From Candidatus Poribacteria bacterium (GTDB taxonomy: Bacteria > Poribacteria > WGA-4E > WGA-3G): DNA of 64,000 nt. Position numbers and translations under genes: made by a program. The stretch lies in the NCBI GenBank assembly GCA_012267415.1, contig JAAXGN010000122.1, positions 1-64,000 on the forward strand, read 5' to 3'. This document shows, piece after piece, positions 43,785-52,317 of this stretch (position 1 is the stretch's first letter; the number at the start of each line of letters is the position of its first letter). A model generated the notes under the pieces. It made no database searches, was not told the DNA's origin, and saw nothing but the letters and a program-made list of their open reading frames with translations.

Positions 43785-44519
43785 ATGACAGGTGAAGAGA
43801 AATTTGTCGTTGACCTTGAAGGATATCTGATAATTAAGAATGTACTCACAGAAAACGAAGTTTTAGAGATGAATGCATTTATTGATAAAGGTGAACTGCA
43901 CGGACCTCCAAGTATATGGGGTGAACCCTTTAAACGGTTGATTGATCATCCCAAAATCCTACCCTATTTGATAGAACTATTGGGACCGAATGTTCGTTTG
44001 GATCACGATTATCCAATTTTTATGAAAACAGGTGATAGACTCGGAAGACTTCACGGGGGTGAAGACGGTGGGGGACCAGGCGGTCCTGAAGGGGATCACT
44101 GGTACAAATATCGTGATGGCATCATGCGCAACGGTCTATGTGTGATGACATACAATCTGGCAGATGCACCTGATGGTGCTGGCGGGTTTGCATGTATACC
44201 CGGGAGCCATAAAAGCAACTTTCTAAGAGAGATACCATCAGATGTACGTAACTTTGAAAGACCAATACATTATGTCGTCCAACCACCCCTTGAAGCAGGA
44301 GATGTGTTGTTTTTCACAGAGGCACTCGTGCATGGAACGATGCCGTGGAAAGCAGACCACCAAAGACGCGCACTACTCTATAAATATAGTCCTGGACATT
44401 CCGCATGGTCAGGAAATTACTACGACATAAGCAAATACGGTGAACTGACAGAACAACAGAAACGGATGCTTTTACCACCCTCAATCGGTGGCAGACCAAG
44501 AGTTATTGGTAAAAATTAA
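43785..44519 (+). CDS. Phytanoyl-CoA dioxygenase (PhyH) family protein, paralogue
   Basis: A 244-aa protein very similar throughout to the preceding gene (EGYLIIKNVL, WGEPFKRLIDHPKILPYLI, LHGGEDGG, TEALVHGTMPW). The two arose by tandem duplication and are now separated by a 125-bp palindromic element. The same unusual HGGED at the iron site and intact distal His and Arg are present. The N-terminus is well set by GAAAGGAACAA before the ATG. Confidence 0.92.
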   Translation: MTGEEKFVVDLEGYLIIKNVLTENEVLEMNAFIDKGELHGPPSIWGEPFKRLIDHPKILPYLIELLGPNVRLDHDYPIFMKTGDRLGRLHGGEDGGGPGGPEGDHWYKYRDGIMRNGLCVMTYNLADAPDGAGGFACIPGSHKSNFLREIPSDVRNFERPIHYVVQPPLEAGDVLFFTEALVHGTMPWKADHQRRALLYKYSPGHSAWSGNYYDISKYGELTEQQKRMLLPPSIGGRPRVIGKN

Positions 44520-44598
44520 ATTTATTGGTAAACCAATCCATAAAAACAATCGTAGGGGCGGGGTCACCCCGCCCGCATTAACGGTTCCACCGCATCCA

Positions 44599-45777
44599 AT
44601 GGAGCAAAATTTGTCAAAAATACAACTAACAGGAAAACAGAGCGATTTTCTAAAGATCGGCGTTGCTGCAGCTGGACGTGGGGATATAGATGCAGTTAAG
44701 CAGCTTTTAGAATACAAACCTGAATGGATTCACACCATCGGTTCACACGGTAGAACAATGTTGTGGGAAGCAGCCTACCGTGGAAAATTAGACATGGTCA
44801 AATTTCTAATAGAACGCGGTGCAGACATGAACCTTCCTGGGTGTCATCTGAGTCAGCATGATCTTGAAATAACGCCATACTGTGTCGCACGTCATGAGGG
44901 GCGAGATGATGTGGCAAACTACTTACATCAACAAGGAGCAATTGTTGATATTCATACCGCTGCATATCTTGGAGACTACGAAACAGTATATACACTCCTT
45001 GAAAACGATGCCAATCTTGTTAATGTCGGATATCTTGACTCTGTCATGCTACCACCTGGACAACCACATACAGTTGAACATCAATATGCATCCTGGGCAA
45101 CCCCCCTAATTTATGCAATAGTTGGCGGGAACATAAAGATAGTAGAATTAATCATCTCAAAAGGTGCTTCAGTCAGAAAACAGAGCGGATTATTACTGGA
45201 GCATGCAGTATCTGATGGGCGCGTAGACATCGTGAAGTTGCTGATTGAAAATGATGTTGATATCAGTCAAGCACCCCGTGTATTTGATGACAATTCTGTT
45301 ATGAGTAAACTTCTCAAGTCTCACGGTGTTCCTTCTGAAGATATCAACGCATTAGATAATATGGGGTGGCCTCACTTAGTGTATGTGTGTAGAGGAGATA
45401 AAGGTGAACATCCAGAAAAAGTCCTTAAACTACTGAAACTCGGTGCAGACATTGATGTGCGAAGCAGTAAAGGTAAATCTGCATTGCATTGTGCTGCTAA
45501 AGCGGGTTTTCTCAAAGTGATTGATGTCCTGTTAGAAAAGGAGGCAGACATTGATGCTGTTGACCATAATGGAGAATCAGCACTTTTTGAAGCAATCCGT
45601 TCCACCATAAAGAACCGAGATAAGCAACGCGCCACCATAGAAGCACTGCTTATCAAGGGGGCAAACATCAATCTAAAAAACAAAAGAGGTTTTACACCGC
45701 TACAGATTGCACAACAAATGCGAAGAGATGACGCAGACAAAATCGTAGCACTACTAAAGAAACACGGTGCTGTTTAG
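44599..45777 (+). CDS. Ankyrin-repeat protein
   Basis: A 392-aa protein made of ankyrin repeats. Clear units include GRTMLWEAAYRGKLDMVKFL, TPLIYAIVGGNIKIVELIIS, LLLEHAVSDGRVDIVKLLIE, GKSALHCAAKAGFLKVIDVL, GESALFEAIRS and GFTPLQIAQQMRRDDADKIV. No signal peptide; it likely binds proteins in the cytoplasm, or is exported by an unknown route. I use ATG 44599, since the longer frame from GTG 44488 would overlap the PhyH gene and run through a dispersed repeat (44550-44576). Confidence 0.88.
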   Translation: MEQNLSKIQLTGKQSDFLKIGVAAAGRGDIDAVKQLLEYKPEWIHTIGSHGRTMLWEAAYRGKLDMVKFLIERGADMNLPGCHLSQHDLEITPYCVARHEGRDDVANYLHQQGAIVDIHTAAYLGDYETVYTLLENDANLVNVGYLDSVMLPPGQPHTVEHQYASWATPLIYAIVGGNIKIVELIISKGASVRKQSGLLLEHAVSDGRVDIVKLLIENDVDISQAPRVFDDNSVMSKLLKSHGVPSEDINALDNMGWPHLVYVCRGDKGEHPEKVLKLLKLGADIDVRSSKGKSALHCAAKAGFLKVIDVLLEKEADIDAVDHNGESALFEAIRSTIKNRDKQRATIEALLIKGANINLKNKRGFTPLQIAQQMRRDDADKIVALLKKHGAV

Positions 45778-45928
45778 AAAAGGGTTATACGAACCCTCTT
45801 CAGTCCCGTATGAAGATTAAAATTTAAATTGGGTAACATCTCAACGAGCAATGAATTGCCCGTCGATTACCCAAAGAATTTTTTAATCTTCATTAGAGAC
45901 GATATGTTTATAGAAATATGAATTCCTT

Positions 45929-46519
45929 ATGACAAACAAAGAAATCCTTAACCATGCATCTCTATTGAGAAACGAAGCGAGTCAGCTGCTAAACAGTGAA
46001 GGACTGCTGACATTGCTGCAAAGTTACGGCGATACACGGGTTATCGGCAGCTACACATTAGACACGATGACGTGGAGAGATATTGACATCAGCATAAAAT
46101 TACCCCATGCGAGAGATGTAATGTTCTTTTTCGAGATTGGGGAAAGCATCGCGAGAGAGTTTCAAGTCGCAAAAATGTCGTTCTCGAATTTCTATATCCG
46201 TGATTTTCCGAAGTTTGACCATGGACTTTACTGGGGAATACAACTGCTCTATGCGGAACATGAATGGAAAATAGACCTGTGGGGGTATGGAGAAACAGAA
46301 TATCATAACCACATGTCAGAATTTGACGAATTGCATGCACAATTAAAACAGGTAGACAGACAAGCAATTTTACGGATAAAACATGTGATTTCTCAACGGC
46401 CAGACTACCGAGGGGATGTCTATAATAGCATGAACATATATCATGCAGTGATAGAAGATAGGATTACTTCAGTAGAAGAATTTGATAAATGGATAGAAAG
46501 GAAAAGCAATGTTAACTGA
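45929..46519 (+). CDS. Nucleotidyltransferase-fold protein
   Basis: A 196-aa protein. Residues 36-56 read RVIGSYTLDTMTWRDIDISI, the GS...DxD signature of the polymerase-beta nucleotidyltransferase superfamily (Gly40-Ser41, Asp51, Asp53). A likely third acidic residue sits in EHEWKIDLWGYG. The remaining sequence is mixed alpha/beta. Which nucleotide or acceptor is used is unknown; small stand-alone members include aminoglycoside-type and MNT-type enzymes. The 3' end overlaps the following PhyH gene by 11 nt, implying an operon. The ribosome-binding site is weak. Upstream is a family A relic (45893-45912). Confidence 0.78.
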   Translation: MTNKEILNHASLLRNEASQLLNSEGLLTLLQSYGDTRVIGSYTLDTMTWRDIDISIKLPHARDVMFFFEIGESIAREFQVAKMSFSNFYIRDFPKFDHGLYWGIQLLYAEHEWKIDLWGYGETEYHNHMSEFDELHAQLKQVDRQAILRIKHVISQRPDYRGDVYNSMNIYHAVIEDRITSVEEFDKWIERKSNVN

Positions 46520-47291
46520 TCAAGAAAGATGGTTTTTTGACCATCACGGATTTCTCATTCTGCACAATGTCGTACCAGAAAAAGATATTGAATTGATGAT
46601 AGAGTTGGGTAACCGATGGCATGCTATGGAGCTATCGGAATTACCGCCACCTCTTACTTCTACATCCAGAAATAGTTCATACTCTCCAACAATCGCCCAC
46701 TGGATAAACAATGTGCAATACGGTGATGCAGTCTTTCAACGGCTTGTATTAAATGCAGAGATAATGCGTGTCATCATTGCTCTAACCCGTGCCAACCCTT
46801 GTCTTGTAGACTGTGCATTGACAAAAAATTTGACTACTTCTGACGATATAAACTTTCATGCCTCCGGACAGGACTACGGCATAGAAAACGGGATGCCGTA
46901 CGCTGGTTTCATCAATGCCGGTACTTCGTTAGTAAACGTTCCTGAAGGAACTGGGTTTGTCTGTCTCCCCGGTAGTCATAAACGTAACTATGATCCTCCA
47001 GCTGATCTTTCAATATACGATGGACCACCAACAGTAATCAATGTTCCCGTTAATGCTGGTGATTGTGTGATTTTCACCGAAGCACTTTTCCATGGGGCAA
47101 GACGGTGGACCGAAACGTATCCACGCTTTTCCGTCTTTAACCGATATATTGACAAAGGTTCTCATGGAGGACTACCGAAAGAGGAATATAGAGATTTGAT
47201 ATCAGACGAAGTTTATGAATTGGAACAACCTGCAGTTCAAGGAAGACAGAAACAGGTAGTAAAGCGGATCCTACATGAATTAAAAACCTAA
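46509..47291 (+). CDS. Phytanoyl-CoA dioxygenase (PhyH) family protein, divergent
   Basis: A 260-aa PhyH-like oxygenase, less similar to the other two. N-terminus FDHHGFLILHNVVPEKDIEL, iron-site region INFHASGQDYG, FVCLPGSHKRNYDPP, and distal His in TEALFHGARRW with the arginine in YPRFSVFNRY. As in its relatives the HxD pair is not obvious. Begins inside the nucleotidyltransferase gene (11-nt overlap) with GAAAGGAA before the ATG, so both are translated from one message. Substrate unknown. Confidence 0.88.
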   Translation: MLTDQERWFFDHHGFLILHNVVPEKDIELMIELGNRWHAMELSELPPPLTSTSRNSSYSPTIAHWINNVQYGDAVFQRLVLNAEIMRVIIALTRANPCLVDCALTKNLTTSDDINFHASGQDYGIENGMPYAGFINAGTSLVNVPEGTGFVCLPGSHKRNYDPPADLSIYDGPPTVINVPVNAGDCVIFTEALFHGARRWTETYPRFSVFNRYIDKGSHGGLPKEEYRDLISDEVYELEQPAVQGRQKQVVKRILHELKT

Positions 47292-47344
47292 GTATATTTC
47301 TTCCAATCCCTCTGGTTTTGCCCCAATTGTTAAGGAGTATTTGA

Positions 47345-48187
47345 ATGAAAACAATAGTAAGTGTTCTACTATCTGCAATCGCAAGTTTCCTGATCACAGG
47401 ACAAGCCTATACCCGTACTATCGTTACCGATGGTCTGGTTAGTTACTGGACATTCGACAGAAAAGATATGACTGACACGACGGTAATGGATGTCTGGGGT
47501 AACAACAATGGCACAATTGTTGGGGCTCCAAAGACTGTCAGGGGTCAAGTAGGTCAAGCTCTTGAATTTGATGGTGCTGATGACTATGTTAACCTGACAA
47601 ATCTTGGTGACTTTGGGGCAAAGCTGAGTTCATCAACATTTGAAGCATGGGTCAAAACAGAATTTAAGCAAGATTGGACATCCCTTTTTAAAGTTCTGGA
47701 TGTTGGGTGTAATATGGCGTGGGCAATCGATGTTAATCGCAGTGCACAAGCAGGTTTCCTTTATGCACAGGATGTTGTACACTTCTATGTTCGTCAAAAA
47801 TCAAACGCGGGTTGTGATGATATAGCAGCACAGATTGATTTCCCTCTCTCTGATGGCGAATGGCATCATATTGTCTTTGCTGTTGAAAATGCTGGAATAC
47901 CAAAAGTTAACATCTATATGGATGGCACAGAACAGATCGTCATACTTGGTGAAGCCAGTAAATTAACCACTTTTGAACCATTTGTGGAACCTGTCTATAT
48001 CGGTGCCGCAAACAATCGTGGTGCCGTAGAAAGGTTTTTCCCCGGCGTGATTGATGAAGTACGTATCTATGACCGTCCCCTTTCTGTAAACGAAGTAACA
48101 CGAAACTATGAATCCAGAATAGGACTCAACGTTGATCCTCTTCAGAAACTCACTATCTCGTGGGGAAAAATAAAAACGGACTTTTGA
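47345..48187 (+). CDS. Secreted LamG/concanavalin-A-like lectin domain protein
   Basis: A 280-aa protein: signal peptide (about 1-22), then a LamG-like jelly roll (about 30-225). It has GLVSYWTFDRKDMT, ALEFDGADDYVNL, FEAWVKTEF, DGEWHHIVFAVE and GVIDEVRIYDRPLSVNEV, the usual order of LamG motifs. These domains bind sugars or proteins outside the cell. The tail (LTISWGKIK) is typical of this lineage's LamG proteins. Good AAGGAG ribosome-binding site. It ends 3 nt before the TRAP transporter gene. A role as its extracytoplasmic partner is possible, but it is not a known TRAP binding protein. Confidence 0.9.
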   Translation: MKTIVSVLLSAIASFLITGQAYTRTIVTDGLVSYWTFDRKDMTDTTVMDVWGNNNGTIVGAPKTVRGQVGQALEFDGADDYVNLTNLGDFGAKLSSSTFEAWVKTEFKQDWTSLFKVLDVGCNMAWAIDVNRSAQAGFLYAQDVVHFYVRQKSNAGCDDIAAQIDFPLSDGEWHHIVFAVENAGIPKVNIYMDGTEQIVILGEASKLTTFEPFVEPVYIGAANNRGAVERFFPGVIDEVRIYDRPLSVNEVTRNYESRIGLNVDPLQKLTISWGKIKTDF

Positions 48188-48190
48188 TTC

Positions 48191-50260
48191 ATGTTGGACA
48201 GATTAAAAAAAATCAAACGATCACTTATCCTTCCAGTTGCTGTCGTACTCAGTACTTTTATATTAGTGGAAGTCAACTACCCATTCCTGAAACCTCAGTC
48301 AAGGTTGGCTCTTTTTGCCCTGTTAGGTCTCATCATCGTCTTTTTGAAGTATCCACTTCATCCTAAATTAGCAGACAATCCATTCATTGATATCTTGGAC
48401 TTTGGACTTGCTCTTTTTTCATTCGTCTGTTGCGGATATGTCATTCTGCAGACCGAACCGGTCTTTGAATCATTATGGTTGAACGGTACTTCTCTCGGTA
48501 ATCGTGCCTCAGCTGAACACATTTTAGACTTTTTTGTTGGTGGTTTTGCACTCATTCTTATTTTAGAAGCAACCCGTCGTTCTATAGGCTTAACGTTAAC
48601 GATTCTGGCAAGTATCTTTTTACTCTACGCGCTTGCAGGACAGTATCTGCCAGGTTGGTTATTTCAACATGGCGGCTATTCTTTGAAACGTGTGATAGGC
48701 AAGACCTTTCTACACGGCGGCGTCTTTGGTGTCGCACTTAGAGTGATGTTTACTTATGTCTTTCTCTTTGTCTTATTCGGCACGTTGCTGGAACGGACTG
48801 GTGCAACGGCATATATTCTGAATCTTGCAAAAAAGGTATTTGGGACAAGTAAAGGCAGTCCTGCAAAGGTAGCAGTAATAGGGAGTGGCATGATGGGTTC
48901 ATTATCAGGTTCAGCAGTGGCAAATACTGCTACTACCGGAACATTCACAATACCTTTGATGCGGAGTGTTGGATTCAAACCTGAAATTGCTGGTGGGATA
49001 GAAGCTGCTGCGAGTTCAGGTGGTGCCTTAGTACCGCCTATAATGGGTGCCGCTGCATATATGATGTTAGAAATTGTAGAACCATCCGTTACCTACCTTG
49101 AGATAATCAAAGCCGCGCTAATTCCTGCGATTTTCTATTATACTGCATTGCTCCTCATCGTCCATTTTTATGCGAAACGTATCAGCAACCCGGCATCTTC
49201 AGACGATCAGAAGAAATTCGAACAGCCATCGTTACAAGAAGAAGCATCACCAGAAGAAACGGTAGAAGAGAAACTCCCAAAAATACAAGGTATCGTATTC
49301 TTTACCGCTTTTATCACATTAATAGTATTTCTATTGAAATTACCGGGGGCAGATGCAAGTGGTACTGATGAAAGTCCATTCCTACTTTCTTTTTTTGGAT
49401 TCCTATTAAGAGCATCAACACCGTATCGTGCTGTAAGTTGGGCACTATTGGTCGTCTTTGTTGTAAGTTTATGCCATCCGAAAACAAGAGTCGGTATTTC
49501 AGGTATAATGAAAGCGATGGAAAACGCTGCGCATAGCGGCGTGTCATTAATCGCAGCGGCTGCATGTGTAGGAATTTTATTAGGTGTCGTGGAACTAACA
49601 GGTATTGGAACTGAAATGGCGTACACGATGGTATCATTGGCAGAGACAAACCTGATTTATGCCCTATTTCTGCTGATGGTGTCAACGATCATCTTGGGTA
49701 TGGGCCTCCCTTCATCAGTGTGCTATCTCTTGGTTGCAATCTTGATGGGGCCAGTTTTGCAGGAATTAAATTTAGAGGATATAGTGCTTGCAGTTCACTT
49801 CTTTATATTCTATTTTGGTATGATGTCTATGGTAACGCCACCCGTTGCCTTGGCAGCATATACGGCTGCAGCAATTGCGGATGCAAACATAATGAAAACA
49901 GCATTTGCAGCATTTCGTTTCTCACTTGTAGGTTTCGCGCTACCTTATGCATTTGTCCTACGTCCTGAACTCCTCTTACTTAGTCCTGAAGGTGGGAATC
50001 CAGAAATATGGAACTTATTGTTGAATCTATCACTGACACTTATTGGAACAGTCATTTTTGCAGCAAGCATGGCAGGTTACGCCTTCAAAGAGATGTCTCT
50101 GTTGGAAAGAGGAATTTTATTAATCGCAGTCCTCTGTCTATTTTTCTTTTCAACGAGTGTCGGTTACCTTTGGATCCATCTGCTTGCAATACTTGCATCT
50201 ACTGTGATATTTTACTATAATTGGAAGAAAGAGGGGACTCACCATGCAACGGTCACTTAA
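48191..50260 (+). CDS. TRAP transporter 4TM/12TM fusion permease
   Basis: A 689-aa membrane protein in which the small (DctQ-like, about 1-150) and large (DctM-like, about 155-end) subunits of a TRAP transporter are fused. The DctM signature is clear: SGMMGSLSGSAVANTATTG, EAAASSGGALVPPIMGAAAY, ILGMGLPSSVCYLLVA and MMSMVTPPVALAAY. A charged linker (about 337-363) splits the large part. TRAP systems import organic acids using a sodium gradient; fused ones usually work with TAXI-type binding proteins, none of which is seen nearby. Coupled to the LamG gene. Confidence 0.93.
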   Translation: MLDRLKKIKRSLILPVAVVLSTFILVEVNYPFLKPQSRLALFALLGLIIVFLKYPLHPKLADNPFIDILDFGLALFSFVCCGYVILQTEPVFESLWLNGTSLGNRASAEHILDFFVGGFALILILEATRRSIGLTLTILASIFLLYALAGQYLPGWLFQHGGYSLKRVIGKTFLHGGVFGVALRVMFTYVFLFVLFGTLLERTGATAYILNLAKKVFGTSKGSPAKVAVIGSGMMGSLSGSAVANTATTGTFTIPLMRSVGFKPEIAGGIEAAASSGGALVPPIMGAAAYMMLEIVEPSVTYLEIIKAALIPAIFYYTALLLIVHFYAKRISNPASSDDQKKFEQPSLQEEASPEETVEEKLPKIQGIVFFTAFITLIVFLLKLPGADASGTDESPFLLSFFGFLLRASTPYRAVSWALLVVFVVSLCHPKTRVGISGIMKAMENAAHSGVSLIAAAACVGILLGVVELTGIGTEMAYTMVSLAETNLIYALFLLMVSTIILGMGLPSSVCYLLVAILMGPVLQELNLEDIVLAVHFFIFYFGMMSMVTPPVALAAYTAAAIADANIMKTAFAAFRFSLVGFALPYAFVLRPELLLLSPEGGNPEIWNLLLNLSLTLIGTVIFAASMAGYAFKEMSLLERGILLIAVLCLFFFSTSVGYLWIHLLAILASTVIFYYNWKKEGTHHATVT

Positions 50261-50435
50261 AATACTACTCTACGGTCTGCTGGTTCTGCTGTTTGCCCTA
50301 CATAACGACTTCTGGCTGTGGGATAACGCTCAGATTGTTCTGGGAATACCAGTAGGATTATTGTATCATATCGTATACTGTTTTGTCGCGACTATACTCA
50401 TGGCAATCATTGTAAAATATACATTGAAAACATGA
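50244..50435 (+). CDS. DUF3311-like small membrane protein
   Basis: A 63-aa protein with two hydrophobic helices (about 5-22 and 33-58) and a short WLWDNAQIVLGIPVGLLYHI loop, the pattern of DUF3311 proteins. It overlaps the TRAP gene by 17 nt and has GAGGGG before its ATG. DUF3311 proteins normally accompany sodium:solute symporters, and one starts 240 nt downstream. It is therefore probably a partner of that symporter, although it is translationally linked to the TRAP permease. Confidence 0.8.
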   Translation: MQRSLKILLYGLLVLLFALHNDFWLWDNAQIVLGIPVGLLYHIVYCFVATILMAIIVKYTLKT

Positions 50436-50518
50436 AACGAGTTGTGTTAAATAACTTAATATAATATATTACATTAATATATAAATTTATCTGCAAACTT
50501 CATAAGACTTCTGTTCTT

Positions 50519-50596
50519 CAGTCCCGTAGGGACGATATGTTTATAGAAAAACGGCATATACTCCTCTTCAGTCCCGTAGGGACGATATGTTTATAG
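50519..50596. repeat. Two direct copies of family A REP-like element
   Basis: cagtcccgtagggacgatat plus gtttatag at 50519-50546 and 50569-50596, period 50 bp. They lie between the DUF3311 gene and the symporter gene. Confidence 0.85.
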
Positions 50597-50675
50597 AAAA
50601 ACATAAATATATGTAAAAACCAACTAAACCAGATATTAACTGGCACAAGTCGTTATAGTGAGAAAATAGCATAAT

Positions 50676-52136
50676 ATGATCATCACAGTTCTTACATTAT
50701 ATCTTGCATTAGTACTCGGCATTGGCATTATTAGTCATCGATTGTTTCAAAACACTGGAGAGGACTATTTCGTAGCAAGCAGGTCCATTAATTGGTTTGT
50801 GCTATTAATGACACTGTTTGGTACTCACATGACGGCGTTTTCAATACTCGGTGCATCTGGTGAAGCATACCATAGAGGAATTGGGGTTTTCGCACTGATG
50901 GCATCATCTTCCGCAATTGTGGTACCGTGTGTCTTTCTATTTATTGGTACACGTCTATGGAAGCTTGGAAAAAAATACGGATACTTCACGCAAGTGCAAT
51001 ACTTCCGTGAACGTTGGGAATCAGACGGTTTAGGGTTACTTATATTTATTGTGCTTGTCTTACTGCTAATACCGTATCTGTTAATTGGTGTAATGGGAGG
51101 AAGTGGAACATTAGCAACAATTACAGAAAACACAATCCCACGATGGTTCGGTGGGTTGCTTATATGTGTGGTCGTCTTGTCTTATGTGACATATAGTGGT
51201 ATGCGAGGAACTGCTTGGGTCAACACATTTCAAACCCTTGTCTTTATGACACTGGGGGGAATCACTTTTGTGGTGATTATTCAGAAATTAGGGGGACTCT
51301 CGGAGGCACTTTCAAAAGTTGACACACATCTCCTAAAGCAATCAGAGCATATTCAACCTTTAGAACTATTGACCTACACATGCATTCCACTCTCTGTTGG
51401 CATGTTTCCGCACATCTTCTCTCACTGTCTAACTGCTAAAGATGTGAGCACATTCCGATATCCAGTAATCTTATATCCTCTCTGTATAGCGGTGGTATGG
51501 ATACCGAGCGTCCTATTGGGTATTTTAGGAAATGTGGATTTCGCAGGACTGTCTCGACCAGAAACCAACAATGTTCTCATTAAACTCATACACAAACATG
51601 CACCAGGAGTCTTAGCAGGTTTCTTAGGAGCCGGTGTTTTCGCAGCGATCATGTCTTCGTTAGATTCACAATCGTTGTCACTCGGCAGTATGTTTACGCA
51701 CGATATTGTACAGCATTATATGAAAAAGGGCGGACAAGAAAAAATGTCCGACAAACAACATGTGTGGGTGGGACGATTCTTCGTGATTGGGATACTGTCT
51801 ATAACCTATATCCTATCTCTAATAGCAACTTCAAGCATCTTTAAACTCGCGATATGGTCTTTTACTGGCTTCTCAGGACTTTTTCCAATAGTGGTTGCTG
51901 CACTGTTTTGGAAACGAAGCACTAAAATAGGTGTCTATGTATCAATCGCAAGTGTGACAGTATTATGGTTATATTTCTTTATACAAAATTGGCAAACATC
52001 CGGATACACAGTTGGTGGTACAGGGATCATGCCTGTTGCTGTAATCATCCTCACATCTTCGTCCATCTTATTTCTTGTATCACTGATAACAAAACCACCA
52101 TCTTCAGATACGATAAATAAGTTCTTTACAATTTGA
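50676..52136 (+). CDS. Sodium:solute symporter family protein
   Basis: A 486-aa SSS-family transporter with about 13 transmembrane helices. Opens with YLALVLGIGIISHRLFQNTG and DYFVASRSINWFVLLMTLFG. TM5-6 region SYVTYSGMRGTAWVNTFQTL is diagnostic, as is FLGAGVFAAIMSSLDSQSLSL (sodium-site helix). Substrate is not predictable; relatives transport proline, pantothenate or sugars. The small DUF3311 gene upstream is its usual companion. Weak ribosome-binding site at the ATG. Confidence 0.93.
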   Translation: MIITVLTLYLALVLGIGIISHRLFQNTGEDYFVASRSINWFVLLMTLFGTHMTAFSILGASGEAYHRGIGVFALMASSSAIVVPCVFLFIGTRLWKLGKKYGYFTQVQYFRERWESDGLGLLIFIVLVLLLIPYLLIGVMGGSGTLATITENTIPRWFGGLLICVVVLSYVTYSGMRGTAWVNTFQTLVFMTLGGITFVVIIQKLGGLSEALSKVDTHLLKQSEHIQPLELLTYTCIPLSVGMFPHIFSHCLTAKDVSTFRYPVILYPLCIAVVWIPSVLLGILGNVDFAGLSRPETNNVLIKLIHKHAPGVLAGFLGAGVFAAIMSSLDSQSLSLGSMFTHDIVQHYMKKGGQEKMSDKQHVWVGRFFVIGILSITYILSLIATSSIFKLAIWSFTGFSGLFPIVVAALFWKRSTKIGVYVSIASVTVLWLYFFIQNWQTSGYTVGGTGIMPVAVIILTSSSILFLVSLITKPPSSDTINKFFTI

Positions 52137-52197
52137 AAGGTATATATAATTACATGAAGATTAAATAAATATTGGGGTAATTCAACCCATAAAAATG

Positions 52198-52246
52198 ATC
52201 GTAGGGGCTGGGTTTCCTTGTAGGGGCTGGGTTTCCCAGCCCGAAC
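52198..52246. repeat. Doubled 'gtaggggctgggtttcc' palindromic element
   Basis: GTAGGGGCTGGGTTTCC occurs at 52201 and again at 52221, ending with CCCAGCCCG, so GGGCTGGG pairs with CCCAGCCC. Related to the elements at 6240 and 44550. Confidence 0.6.
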
Positions 52247-52317
52247 ATTACCGGTTTCTCTGTCCGCATATTAACCAATTTAAATCTTAATCTTTATCCA
52301 ATTATATAGTCAGAAAC

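Noticed and set aside
44488-44598. Extended GTG start for the ankyrin protein
   Set aside because: It would overlap the PhyH gene and translate a dispersed intergenic repeat (44550-44576); ATG 44599 fits the domain start.
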